Source: Candidatus Saccharimonadota bacterium
GTDB lineage: Bacteria > Patescibacteriota > Saccharimonadia > Saccharimonadales > Saccharimonadaceae
Direction of reading: 5' to 3'
Assembly (NCBI GenBank): GCA_017510445.1
Contig: JAFWNF010000002.1
Location: forward strand, 105,987-169,986
DNA: 64,000 nucleotides
Part shown: in pieces, positions 26,112-36,705 of the stretch
Layout of the letters: each line of letters starts with the position of its first letter
How positions within the stretch are numbered: position 1 is the stretch's first letter
Made by a program: the position numbers and the translations under genes
The notes under the pieces: model-generated
The model's input: the letters and a program-made list of their open reading frames with translations, nothing else
The model's database searches: none
Told to the model about the DNA's origin: nothing

Positions 26112-26760
26112 TGCCGAAGATGATATCTTAGAAATTGTCAAAAATACTGGTTTTTCAATTTTTGTTCTTCAAAATTTTCCCGAATATTCAAAACCAAATA
26201 TCCTTGCCCTGAAACCAGACGAAAAAACGAAAAAGATAAATATCGATTCAATTCGTGAGCTTTTAACCCATGCTTCTTCAAAGAAGACGTCTGATCAATT
26301 TTTCATTGTCTATTATCCAGAAAAAATGAGCGCAGAAGCATCAAACGCGTTCCTAAAAAATCTTGAAGAACCAAAAGATAACTACCACTTTATCTTTTTT
26401 ACCAAAGACCTTAGTATGATTCTTCCGACAATTTTATCTCGTGCTCAAATATTCATTGAAGATATTCAGAACAAATTAGATTCGCCGATTGAGGCAAGCG
26501 ACGAAATAAAAAACTTTGCGAAAAGGTTAATTGTATCGACAGAAAAAAATCTTCCCATGCTCGCGAAGGAAATAAGTGACAAAAAAGACAGAAGCTTCAC
26601 CTTAGAAATTATTTCGACAGCAATTGAAATGTCATATAAAACATTTTTTCTCACTAATGACGTAAAATTCTTAAAAAAACTTCCAAATCTCATTGAACTT
26701 TATCAGAACATAAACGCAAATGGTAATATAAAATTACACATTATTGCGGATATGATATAA
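26101..26760 (+). CDS. holB: DNA polymerase III delta'-like subunit
   Basis: This clamp-loader subunit helps load the sliding clamp. The product of about 219 residues keeps only the AAA+ core part: SIRELLTHASSK, the KMSAEASNAFLKNLEEP stretch, YHFIFFTKDLSMILPTILSRAQIF with the SR(C) element, and a helical C-terminus. There is no Walker A, as usual for delta'. It is much shorter than the 334-residue E. coli protein. The preferred start overlaps the end of the pseudouridine synthase gene. An in-frame ATG at 26071 would lengthen it without family support. Confidence 0.8.
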   Translation: MFFNAEDDILEIVKNTGFSIFVLQNFPEYSKPNILALKPDEKTKKINIDSIRELLTHASSKKTSDQFFIVYYPEKMSAEASNAFLKNLEEPKDNYHFIFFTKDLSMILPTILSRAQIFIEDIQNKLDSPIEASDEIKNFAKRLIVSTEKNLPMLAKEISDKKDRSFTLEIISTAIEMSYKTFFLTNDVKFLKKLPNLIELYQNINANGNIKLHIIADMI

Positions 26761-26767
26761 TTAAGTT

Positions 26768-27517
26768 ATGTATGGAGCTATTTTTCTAGTCTTAGTTACA
26801 GCTGTTCTAACTTTTGTTGTTCCAAAAATTCTAAAGAAAAAAGAAGAAAAGGAAAAACATTCTCCTAAATATTCGGCTCAGATGAAAAAACTCTGGTCTG
26901 TCGCTCAGACATCGATGAAAGAAAGAAAACCCTTGCGTGCCGAAAAAGCTCTTCTTACCATTCTAAAATTCGACGAAAAAAATGCCGCCGCCTATAACCG
27001 TCTCGGAATTCTTTACGCGAAAGAAGAAAAATACGATGATGCAATTGAATGTTTTGAGATCGCCCAATCCCTAGATAACAATGCCTCCTCTCTCCACAAC
27101 GTTGGCCTTATTTATCTCGAAACTGGCGCCTACGAAAAGGCCGCTATGGCTTTCGAACAAGCAATAACTCTTGAAGGCGATGTTCCAGTTCGTTATATCG
27201 CTCTTGCAAAAGCCTACGAAAAACTCGGTAACAAAAAAGGTGCACTCGGTGCACTTGAGGCGGCCTATGAGATTGACCGTTCAACTGCCACTTTGCGCCA
27301 GATCCTCGCCCTTCACGAAACGAATGGCGATGTTGAGGCGATCGCCAACACGACCGCCCGCATCAACGAACAAATTCAGGCCAGTCGAGCCAAAAAAGAA
27401 GAGAAAAAGGCTCAGAAAAAACATATTTTAAGAAAACCAACACCAAAACAACCAGCCCCCAAAAAACCAGTCCAAAAAGTAAAAAAACCTAAAATTCACC
27501 GCCGTAAAATTATTTAA
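26768..27517 (+). CDS. Membrane-anchored TPR-repeat protein
   Basis: The 249-residue protein has an N-terminal membrane segment (about 3-20), a charged linker and at least three tetratricopeptide repeats between about residues 55 and 165 (AAAYNRLGILYAKEEKYDDAIECFEIA and relatives). A Lys/Pro-rich basic tail follows (QPAPKKPVQKVKKPKIHRRK). TPRs mediate protein contacts and the partner is unknown. Its TATAAT box overlaps the holB stop and ends six bases before the ATG, so it can be expressed independently as a leaderless message. Confidence 0.8.
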   Translation: MYGAIFLVLVTAVLTFVVPKILKKKEEKEKHSPKYSAQMKKLWSVAQTSMKERKPLRAEKALLTILKFDEKNAAAYNRLGILYAKEEKYDDAIECFEIAQSLDNNASSLHNVGLIYLETGAYEKAAMAFEQAITLEGDVPVRYIALAKAYEKLGNKKGALGALEAAYEIDRSTATLRQILALHETNGDVEAIANTTARINEQIQASRAKKEEKKAQKKHILRKPTPKQPAPKKPVQKVKKPKIHRRKII

Positions 27518-27560
27518 TTTGTCATTTTAAAACTTTTTTGCTATAATTTACAAAGAAGTT

Positions 27561-27645
27561 GCTGGAGTCGTCTAGTGGCAATGACAAGAGACTGTAAATC
27601 TCTCGCTTTCGGGCTTCGTAGGTTCGAGTCCTACCTCCAGCACCA
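27561..27645 (+). tRNA. tRNA-Tyr (anticodon GTA)
   Basis: A class II tRNA. Acceptor GCTGGAG / CTCCAGC. Anticodon stem AGAGA / TCTCT encloses CTGTAAA, giving GUA. The variable arm is long and CCA is encoded. A TATAAT box precedes it. Confidence 0.95.
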
Positions 27646-27680
27646 ACTAAAATGCCCCCTTCAGGGGCTTTTTAGTTGGT
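27644..27680 (+). terminator. Terminator after tRNA-Tyr
   Basis: GCCCC / GGGGC stem followed by TTTTT. The outer bases ACTAAAA and TTTTTAGT can extend the stem into the CCA end. Confidence 0.75.
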
Positions 27681-27719
27681 AGTAGATTGACTCGAGCCAG
27701 GTTCGCCATTTTCAAGGAG

Positions 27720-27944
27720 GTGAGTGAAAATCTGCTTGCAGAATTTTCCGAGCCGACGCAGAAAATGTTAAGGTGGCGTCAGCCACCGGTCCTACCTCCA
27801 AAAAACGACGATCTACCTCTTATTTCCGAATCGAGGCAGAAAATGTTAAGGTGGCGTCAGCCACCGGTCCTACCCCAAAAAAACGACGATCTACCTCCAG
27901 CGCGTCGTCAACTACAGGTTCAAAAACTAAAATTTATAATCTAA
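27720..27944 (+). CDS. Uncertain short ORF made mostly of a tandem repeat
   Basis: An open frame of about 75 codons begins with GTG overlapping AAGGAGGTGA. It contains two in-frame copies of a 26-residue unit with the core QKMLRWRQPPVLP and KNDDLP. The Shine-Dalgarno-like sequence is too close to the GTG to serve it. The frame is open largely because the repeat length is a multiple of three. It may be non-coding. Confidence 0.25.
   Translation: MSENLLAEFSEPTQKMLRWRQPPVLPPKNDDLPLISESRQKMLRWRQPPVLPQKNDDLPPARRQLQVQKLKFII
27745..27900 (+). repeat. 78-bp tandem repeat (two copies) downstream of tRNA-Tyr
   Basis: Copy one is at about 27745-27822 and copy two at 27823-27900. The core GCAGAAAATGTTAAGGTGG is identical in both. 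Each copy has a hairpin GGTGGC-GTCA-GCCACC, and then GGTCCTACC. Short pieces match the 3' end of the adjacent tRNA-Tyr: GTCCTACCTCCA in copy one and CTACCTCCAGC at the end of copy two. These may be remnants of attachment sites or of tRNA-end duplication. Confidence 0.75.
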
Positions 27945-28479
27945 ACAAATATTCAGTTAAGATATCGTACACTTCACTTCTCTCGACAAACATATCAGTA
28001 TTGCGCATTTCGTTGAGCTTGGAAATACTGACAAAATCGATAGCCTGAACTTCTTCCTCTTGGAATTTTAATGATTCTTTATTTAAACCATTCTGTCTTA
28101 GGATGAAAAAATCATAAAACTGATTTTCTATAAAATCATCCGCAAAAACTTGTTGTTTTCTGAATGAGTACATATATCTAAACTCTTTTACCTCAACGCT
28201 AAACCCTAGATTAACGCTAACTTCCTCGTTGATTTCACGAGCGGCCGCCATTAATGCATCTTGACCGGTCGAAATGTGCCCAGCAACCGAAATATCCCAT
28301 TTGCCTGGGTTCTTTTCCTTATTAGCGCTTCGTTGTTGTATCAATATCTCATTTTTCTCGTTAATCACTGCGACAACTATAGCTCTGTGCCAAAGTCCTT
28401 TTTTGTGAACCTCGTCTCTTGTTACAATTTGGCCAGTTTTTACACCGTTTTCGTCCAAAACATCAATTAATTCTGCCAT
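27934..28479 (-). CDS. Nudix hydrolase, IDI/YfcD-like
   Basis: The 181-residue protein has a Nudix box in GHISTGQDALMAAAREINEEVSV near residues 67-89. The first Glu of the box (GX5E) is Gln and the last Gly is Ser, while the REXXEE core is intact. Sequence around it (GLWHRAIVVAVINEKNEILIQQRS) follows the isopentenyl-diphosphate-isomerase-like Nudix group, in which similar proteins are hydrolases of unknown substrate. A ribosome-binding site, AGAGGTAA, is present. It is a single gene next to the tRNA-Tyr repeat. Confidence 0.85.
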   Translation of the reverse strand: MAELIDVLDENGVKTGQIVTRDEVHKKGLWHRAIVVAVINEKNEILIQQRSANKEKNPGKWDISVAGHISTGQDALMAAAREINEEVSVNLGFSVEVKEFRYMYSFRKQQVFADDFIENQFYDFFILRQNGLNKESLKFQEEEVQAIDFVSISKLNEMRNTDMFVERSEVYDILTEYLFRL

Positions 28480-28561
28480 TTTTGATTACCTCTTTTAGTA
28501 TATTTCGAGTATAGCATAATTTTTATCATATATCATTGTCAAAATTAAAAACACAGGCGTT

Positions 28562-28756
28562 TTAATCGACATATTCCTCATATTTCACATCTTCCCAGAC
28601 TTCCGAAAAAACTTCTTTTTCGTCTTCGCCTATTAGCTCATGATATCCGTTTAAAGACTTAAACGGCATAAATTGAGCTGCGCGCTCAGAAAGAGGCATA
28701 TAGGGTTTATTTTTGGCGTGAAAATGTGGGAGTTTTATAATATCGTCATATTTCAT
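28562..28756 (-). CDS. YolD-like small protein
   Basis: The 64-residue protein contains RAAQFMPFKSLNGYHELI, typical of YolD-like proteins encoded next to Y-family polymerases, mainly in Firmicutes. It is thought to be an accessory or regulator of the polymerase, but the mechanism is not established. Its ATG overlaps the stop of the polymerase gene (ATGA), so the two are coupled. The C-terminal half is acidic (EDEKEVFSEVWEDVKYEEY). Confidence 0.75.
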   Translation of the reverse strand: MKYDDIIKLPHFHAKNKPYMPLSERAAQFMPFKSLNGYHELIGEDEKEVFSEVWEDVKYEEYVD

Positions 28757-30117
28757 GATTTATGGCCTCCAACTTGTTGGTTTCTACTCTTCATTGTTGC
28801 TCCATCTTCCAGATTCATTGCTTTTAGAATCGCATTTTTCCCATATCGTTTTTTTATTTTTAGAGTAGCTTTTTGAAGATTTTGCTCCTTTTTTTCTAAA
28901 ATTTCTTGTTTTTTATAATCCGTGAAAATATCTAATTGTTTCGGCCCAGACTTAACATAAAAAGGCATTATGTGATTCGTTGTGATATTGATTCTGCGCA
29001 CCGTAAAGTCTGGGTTCATAATTTTGTCAAACAATTCTACGGATTTTTCTCTTATAGTTCTTGACGACGAAGTATTTCTTCCAATATTTATCGTTCCGTG
29101 TGCACTTTTGGGCGTTTTTCTTCCATATCTGTCAATTTCCGTCGTATTTTGGATGTTTGCCTTTAAGTTTGAAGCATCATAATTTAAATCCAAAACAATC
29201 TGATCTGTTGCTAGATTCTTCTCCGAAAGATCAAGCGCAATTTGGTCTGCCATCTCTTTAACAATCAAGCGCGCTTTCTCGAAGCCATACGGTTCGCTCA
29301 AAACTTGTCCAGAAGAAAGACAGTGGTTTTTTGAAGAGTAGATTTTAATGTCTTTCATCTCGACTGGCTCGTACCCCCAAGCATGATCAATCAAAAGCTC
29401 CGCATTAATCCCGAAAGCTTTATACAGTTTATCCGATCCGGATAGTGAATAACGTGCAAGTTCGCCCATCGTATGAATTCCGAGTTTCAAAAGTCTTTTT
29501 TCCGTCGCTCTTCCAATTCGCCAAAAATCAGTCAAAGGCAGGTGATCCCAAAGTAGTTCACGATATTTTTGCTCATTAAGCTCCGCAATTCTCGCACCAT
29601 TTTCATTCGGTGACATATGTTTAGCAACAATATCCATCGCAATTTTCGCAAGGTATAGGTTCGTACCGATTCCAGCCGTTGCCGTGATGCCGGTTTTTTC
29701 AAAAACATCGTTGATTATCTTAGTTGTCAGCTCATTCGCCGTCATCTGATACATTTTGAGGTAATTCGTCACATCCATAAAAACCTCATCAATTGAATAA
29801 ACGTGAATATCATCAGGTGAAACGTATTTTGAATAAATTTTAAAGATTTTGGAGGAAATTTCCATATATTTATTCATTCTAGGCGTCGCAACAATAAATT
29901 TTTCGCGTTTTATTTTTCTCAAAACTTCAAAAAGCCTAGCTCTTCCAGGGATACCGAGCTCTTTTAGCGCAGGTGTGACGGCCAAACAAATCGTTTTTTC
30001 CGTTCTTGATTCGTCAGCAACAACTAACTTCGCCGTCAAGGGGTCCAGCCCTCGCTCAACACATTCTACTGAGGCATAGAAAGATTTTAAATCAATTGCG
30101 ATATAGGCCCGTTGCAT
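28753..30117 (-). CDS. Y-family DNA polymerase (DinB/UmuC type)
   Basis: A translesion polymerase that copies damaged DNA. The 454-residue protein has the catalytic DLKSFYASVE (Asp at about 9), VYSIDEVFMDVT with SxDE near residue 106, a thumb helix-hairpin-helix region (DFWRIGRATEKRLLKLGIHTMGELARYS) and a little-finger domain. The C-terminus is Lys-rich. The combination with a YolD-like gene resembles the UvrX group of Firmicutes, suggesting past transfer. The ATG is six bases after a minus-strand TATAAT, so leaderless. Confidence 0.93.
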   Translation of the reverse strand: MQRAYIAIDLKSFYASVECVERGLDPLTAKLVVADESRTEKTICLAVTPALKELGIPGRARLFEVLRKIKREKFIVATPRMNKYMEISSKIFKIYSKYVSPDDIHVYSIDEVFMDVTNYLKMYQMTANELTTKIINDVFEKTGITATAGIGTNLYLAKIAMDIVAKHMSPNENGARIAELNEQKYRELLWDHLPLTDFWRIGRATEKRLLKLGIHTMGELARYSLSGSDKLYKAFGINAELLIDHAWGYEPVEMKDIKIYSSKNHCLSSGQVLSEPYGFEKARLIVKEMADQIALDLSEKNLATDQIVLDLNYDASNLKANIQNTTEIDRYGRKTPKSAHGTINIGRNTSSSRTIREKSVELFDKIMNPDFTVRRINITTNHIMPFYVKSGPKQLDIFTDYKKQEILEKKEQNLQKATLKIKKRYGKNAILKAMNLEDGATMKSRNQQVGGHKS

Positions 30118-30138
30118 AACATAATTATACCAGAGATG

Positions 30139-30167
30139 TTGACAAGAATATAAGGGTGTGATAGAAT
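30139..30167 (+). promoter_or_regulatory. Promoter of the structured RNA
   Basis: TTGACA (30139-30144), a 17-base spacer and TAGAAT (30162-30167). Transcription would start near 30174. It diverges from the polymerase promoter. Confidence 0.8.
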
Positions 30168-30173
30168 AAAACT

Positions 30174-30580
30174 CTAGCTCGTTAGATGGAGGTTAGAGAG
30201 TGACCTCATCACCACAGCCAGTGGTGATGAGAAGATGATTCCGCCTCAAACTAAAACTCCTACCGAGCCAGAACCTTTGCATACGAAATAGGATCTTGAA
30301 GGAAATATCAGCTCATCTTACTGTCCTTTACGCCTAAGAAGTGCCAACCATACTTCACTTGGAAGGGATCCTCACAGAGATGAGACGTCGTTGTCGTTCA
30401 TCGTACCGCAGAAGAAGAGCGGTGTGAAAAATGCAAGAACGATAGTGAAGCAACTAAACGTCTGAGCATAATTGCTGGCAAGCAGGACTGGCCGACAGGC
30501 CTCGCGGAGTTTTGAAGACTCTATTATGCGATTTCGTATGCACACGAAAACAATGAGCCGTACAACGTACGGCTCTTTTC
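30174..30580 (+). ncRNA. Unidentified structured RNA of about 400 nt
   Basis: The 506-base space between the polymerase gene and queA contains no credible ORF but has its own promoter and terminator. Many perfect helices can be drawn: CTCATCACCAC (30205-30215) with its complement at 30221-30231; a 12-bp long-range helix, TGCATACGAAAT (30278-30289) with 30531-30542; AGACGT (30383-30388) with 30458-30463; ACCGC (30405-30409) with 30419-30423; and GCATAAT (30466-30472) with 30523-30529. I checked for the hallmarks of RNase P RNA, tmRNA, SRP RNA and group I or II introns and did not find them. It may be a divergent member of a known class or a new one. Confidence 0.75.
30555..30580 (+). terminator. 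Terminator of the structured RNA
   Basis: A nine-base-pair stem GAGCCGTAC / GTACGGCTC with loop AAC, followed by TTTT. Confidence 0.85.
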
Positions 30581-30623
30581 AACGCAATTTTGGAAATAAA
30601 GAAAATATGTTATAATATAAAAA

Positions 30624-33560
<2,937 letters not shown>

Positions 33561-33582
33561 AATTTAATTTTAGCATAAAAAA

Positions 33583-33658
33583 TGGAGCCGCGAACGAGAT
33601 TTGAACTCGTGACCTCATCCTTACCATGAATGCGCTCTACCAACTGAGCTATCGCGGC
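33583..33658 (-). tRNA. tRNA-Thr (anticodon GGT)
   Basis: Acceptor GCCGCGA / TCGCGGC, discriminator T, encoded CCA. The anticodon stem CATTC / GGATG encloses ATGGTAA, giving GGU. Confidence 0.94.
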
Positions 33659-33697
33659 AACAAAACTATTTTACCATATTTCCAAATAAACCGAAAG

Positions 33698-35320
33698 TTA
33701 AATTAAATCTGAATTCAAATAATAGTAATAATCGAGCAATTCTCTAGAGAAATTCTTGATAATTCCGTCTGGCAAAACCAACATTCTTGTAATTCCAATT
33801 TGCTCAACGAATTCTGGATTATGCGAAACGACAATCAAAGTTCCAGGATAATCCTTGAAGTTCTCACCAATAATTTTTTGCGTTTCTGGGTCAAAGTGGT
33901 TGGTCGGCTCGTCCAGAATAATCAAATTAGCCCGTTTCAAAAGTATTTTACAAAGTGCCACTCGCGCCTTTTCACCAGGGCTTAGTACTTTAACTGGTTT
34001 GAAAACTTCATCATCAAAAAACAAAAAATTAGACAAAATTCCCCGAAGTTCCGTATCGGTATAGTCAAAATTTTGAACATTTTCGAGAACGGTTTTTCGC
34101 TCGTCAATAATTTCAAGCTCCTGCGCATAATAGGCCATTGAGACGTGCGAACCGAAAAATATATTCCCAGATTTAGGCGAAAGGTCGCCGGTAATTAACT
34201 TCAAAAGAGTTGACTTTCCGACGCCATTTTCGCCAACAATCAAAAACTTTTCTCCGCGCGAGAGCTGAAGCGACAATTTTTCGTAAAGATTTTCAGAATT
34301 TGGATAGGAAAAAGTGAGATTTTGGATCTCAACCGGATAAGGTCCAGAACGCTCTTTTGGCTCAATTTCAATCTCAACTCTTTTATATTCTTTTTCTCGT
34401 TCACCGAGCTCAGCCAACTTCTTTTCGAGAACTTTTTCGCGCTGATGTCCCATCCCAATCAGTGCAGTATTACTCCTTTTGGCATTTCGTGCTCGCATTA
34501 CGAACTCAGAGAGACGTTTAATTTCGCGCTCTTGTTCCGTTATTTTTGCATCCTCTGCCGCAAGATCTGAAGCATATTGACGTCTGAAGGCTGAATAATT
34601 TCCGTGATAAACCTTCATCTTTTTCGTCATTTTATTCAAAAAGAGGGTTGTGTTCGTGATTTCGTCCAGAAATTTTTGGTCATGAGAGATAACGAGCACC
34701 ATCCCGTCATAATTTCTTAGATAGTTTGTAACAAATTTTCTCGTTTTAGAATCGAGATGGTTTGTAGGCTCATCTAAAAGAAGTAGCGACGCATTTTCAA
34801 ACAAAACTCTCGCAAACGCTACTTTCGATTTTTGTCCACCAGATAAATCCTTCATTTTGTGGTCAACAAGTTCGGAAAGCTCCATTTTCTCGACAATTCT
34901 CAAGAGTTCACGATCGGCATTCGCAATATCAAAACTATCAATTCTTTCTTGGAGCCGGTTGATTCTCTCGAGAATTTTTGTACTATTCGGGTATTTTGCC
35001 AGTTTTTCATATTCTTTATTAATTTCATCTTGGAGCGTCTCAAACGGCCTAGCCATATTGATATAATCCCAGACAGTAATATCATCCGCCTCGCTAGAAA
35101 TCATTATTTCCTGGGGAAGATAGCCGATTCTTAGAACGTCAGGATAAGAAATCGTACCAGTATCGAGCTTTTCAATACCTAAAATTATCTTAAAAAGCGT
35201 TGATTTTCCTGAACCATTCACTCCAACAACGCCAACCTTGTCGCCTTTAGTTAGCCGAAAACTCGCGTCCACATATAGTTTACGCGCGCCAAAGGCCAGA
35301 TTAAGGTCTTTTCCTTCCAT
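33698..35320 (-). CDS. ABC-F family ATPase
   Basis: ABC-F proteins bind the ribosome and act on stalled or antibiotic-blocked translation rather than transport. The 540-residue protein has two ABC domains and no membrane segment: Walker A GVNGSGKST and GENGVGKST, signatures LSGGQKSK and LSPGEKAR, Walker B LLLLDEPTNHLD and LIILDEPTNHFD. A charged linker (about 240-310) lies between them. The subgroup (EttA, Uup, YdiF or YbiT type) is not decided. The ATG follows TATAAC by six bases. Confidence 0.93.
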   Translation of the reverse strand: MEGKDLNLAFGARKLYVDASFRLTKGDKVGVVGVNGSGKSTLFKIILGIEKLDTGTISYPDVLRIGYLPQEIMISSEADDITVWDYINMARPFETLQDEINKEYEKLAKYPNSTKILERINRLQERIDSFDIANADRELLRIVEKMELSELVDHKMKDLSGGQKSKVAFARVLFENASLLLLDEPTNHLDSKTRKFVTNYLRNYDGMVLVISHDQKFLDEITNTTLFLNKMTKKMKVYHGNYSAFRRQYASDLAAEDAKITEQEREIKRLSEFVMRARNAKRSNTALIGMGHQREKVLEKKLAELGEREKEYKRVEIEIEPKERSGPYPVEIQNLTFSYPNSENLYEKLSLQLSRGEKFLIVGENGVGKSTLLKLITGDLSPKSGNIFFGSHVSMAYYAQELEIIDERKTVLENVQNFDYTDTELRGILSNFLFFDDEVFKPVKVLSPGEKARVALCKILLKRANLIILDEPTNHFDPETQKIIGENFKDYPGTLIVVSHNPEFVEQIGITRMLVLPDGIIKNFSRELLDYYYYLNSDLI

Positions 35321-35429
35321 ACTAAAGTTATACCATAAATAAGTTAAAAAGGTTAAAATTGACTAATCTAGAGTCTTGTGGTATAATTTTGCTACCGAAA
35401 AAAATCGGAATAAGAGGGGGTGAAAATCA

Positions 35430-35708
35430 ATGACGATTAAGGTTTTCGTCAAAGATAGCAAATTATCAAAGGAAATAGACCAAGTTATCTACGAATCCTT
35501 GAACGGCCTTTTCCGCACATACGAATCCCACCACGGCGATATCCCGTCCGACCCATCCGTCGAAGTAATTATAAACTTAAGGGAAGAAGCAGAAATAAAT
35601 AAATTTAAATATGCTCTGTTCCTTCACCAGCAAATCAAGAAAATTGCTAAAGACGAGCAGCCACAAATATATGTTGACGACGTTTTTGTCGAGAAAGGTG
35701 AGATTTAA
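35430..35708 (+). CDS. Hypothetical small protein
   Basis: A 92-residue soluble protein I do not recognise. It has alternating charged and hydrophobic stretches (MTIKVFVKDSKLSKEIDQVIYESL, then VEVIINLREEAEINKFKYALF). A purine-rich site with GGGGGTGA precedes the ATG, a TATAAT box lies about 45 bases upstream, and a strong terminator follows, so it is a complete single-gene unit. No function is proposed. Confidence 0.7.
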   Translation: MTIKVFVKDSKLSKEIDQVIYESLNGLFRTYESHHGDIPSDPSVEVIINLREEAEINKFKYALFLHQQIKKIAKDEQPQIYVDDVFVEKGEI

Positions 35709-35714
35709 AGAACT

Positions 35715-35738
35715 CCCCCTGTTAATCAGGGGGTTTTC
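35715..35738 (+). terminator. Terminator after the 92-residue protein gene
   Basis: Stem CCCCCTG / CAGGGGG with a five-base loop, followed by TTTTC. Confidence 0.85.
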
Positions 35739-35771
35739 ATTTGTAAAATGTATGAAAAAGCACTATCACTA

Positions 35772-35836
35772 TTGACTTTTCAAAGCGTTTGTGCTATAAT
35801 AACAGAGTGATTTCTAGATTGGGAGGTCTAGAAATC
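35772..35836 (+). promoter_or_regulatory. Promoter and 5'-terminal hairpin of the 3D-domain gene
   Basis: TTGACT, a 17-base spacer and TATAAT (35795-35800, extended by TGTGC) predict a start near 35807. The RNA would begin with GUG and fold at once into GATTTCTAGA / TCTAGAAATC, ten base pairs, with loop TTGGGAGG. The same element precedes the next gene. Confidence 0.75.
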
Positions 35837-36559
35837 AGGTATAAAGGGGGAATTTATATACTTAAAAATAAGGTATTATTTTCTTCGATTACATCTCTCG
35901 TTGTTTTTCTCTCTATTTTTTGTATCAACGGGCGAGCTTCAAAAGGCGTCGATGTTACTGAAGCAAGAGAATCAATGGTAGCTCCAGCACATCAAACCAT
36001 AGCAGCCTCAGAAGATACAGCAGAGATAATAACAATAGCGGATGAATCAGTTACGGAGGGAGCAACGGATGGCACCCCTGAAGCTGAAACTGAAGCAGAG
36101 ATCGAAGAAGAATCGGTTCCGGAGACGACGACAGTAGTCAAAGAAACCGAAACAGAACGACAAACGACGAAAACGCCAGAACCGGAAACGACAACCCAAA
36201 CCGCGATCGCAACAGAGGCCAAGGCTGAAAACAATGAACAGATTATCAATGTTTACCACGCCAACAATGGTCTGTTCAAGGTCACTGGTTATTATCCGTC
36301 AGAGGGTTTTCCCAGGGGCCAAAAGACAGCATCAGGTGTTGGAGTCGGGCCAGGCCAATGCGCGATGGATCAAGGACAGCGGGAAGAACTTGGTCTCCAC
36401 TACGGGGACAAGATATACGTTGAGGGTGTTGGCGTCCTGACAATCACGGATTGCGGATGCGATGAGGGCACCATCGACGTATGGTGCGAAACAAAGGCAG
36501 AAGCTAGTAGAATAACTGGCAATGCTGAGTATACTCACGCCGTTTACCGCGTCGTCTAA
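35807..36559 (+). CDS. Secreted 3D-domain (RlpA-like barrel) protein
   Basis: The protein of about 250 residues has an N-terminal membrane/signal segment, a Thr/Glu/Pro-rich linker of about 100 residues, and a C-terminal domain (FKVTGYYPSEG ... YVEGVGVLTITDCGC ... TIDVWC). Its three conserved Asp-type positions match the 3D domain, a double-psi beta-barrel found in peptidoglycan-cleaving MltA/RlpA-like proteins. No ATG is available. I place the start at GTG 35807, six bases after TATAAT. A strong AAAGGGGG site downstream is followed only by ATT/ATA codons. It shares its leader and N-terminal style with the next gene. Confidence 0.75.
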   Translation: MISRLGGLEIRYKGGIYILKNKVLFSSITSLVVFLSIFCINGRASKGVDVTEARESMVAPAHQTIAASEDTAEIITIADESVTEGATDGTPEAETEAEIEEESVPETTTVVKETETERQTTKTPEPETTTQTAIATEAKAENNEQIINVYHANNGLFKVTGYYPSEGFPRGQKTASGVGVGPGQCAMDQGQREELGLHYGDKIYVEGVGVLTITDCGCDEGTIDVWCETKAEASRITGNAEYTHAVYRVV

Positions 36560-36590
36560 CCCGTCTTTTAAATTATTTTTTCCTCCCAGA

Positions 36591-36618
36591 AGCCGCTCTT
36601 GAAAAAGGGTGGCTTTTT
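36591..36618 (+). terminator. Terminator after the 3D-domain gene
   Basis: AGCCGCTCTT pairs with AAGGGTGGCT, including G:U pairs, loop GAAA, then TTTTT. Confidence 0.75.
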
Positions 36619-36639
36619 CATAGCTTTAAGATATAACCA

Positions 36640-36705
36640 TTGACATTTTGGCAAATCTGTGCTATAATAGAAGAGTAATTTCTATGTTGGGAGGCTTAGA
36701 AATTA
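36640..36705 (+). promoter_or_regulatory. Promoter and 5'-terminal hairpin of the SleB-type gene
   Basis: TTGACA (36640-36645), a 17-base spacer and TATAAT (36663-36668) in TGTGCTATAAT. The RNA would start near 36675 and fold TAATTTCTA / TAGAAATTA around a loop with TTGGGAGG. Compared with the preceding gene, a G-C pair has become A-T on both sides, which supports the RNA fold. Confidence 0.75.

Noticed and set aside
30174..30580. RNase P RNA, tmRNA, SRP RNA or group II intron domain V
   Set aside because: The RNase P blocks (GAGGAAAGUCC, ACAGAA) are absent. There is no tRNA-like CCA end or tag ORF for tmRNA and no SRP core. The final GAGCCGTAC hairpin looks like the base of domain V but lacks the rest and ends in a T-tract, so it is a terminator.
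30540..30623. preQ1 riboswitch before queA
   Set aside because: queA has its own TATAAT seven bases before its GTG, leaving no room for a leader. The upstream RNA terminates before it.
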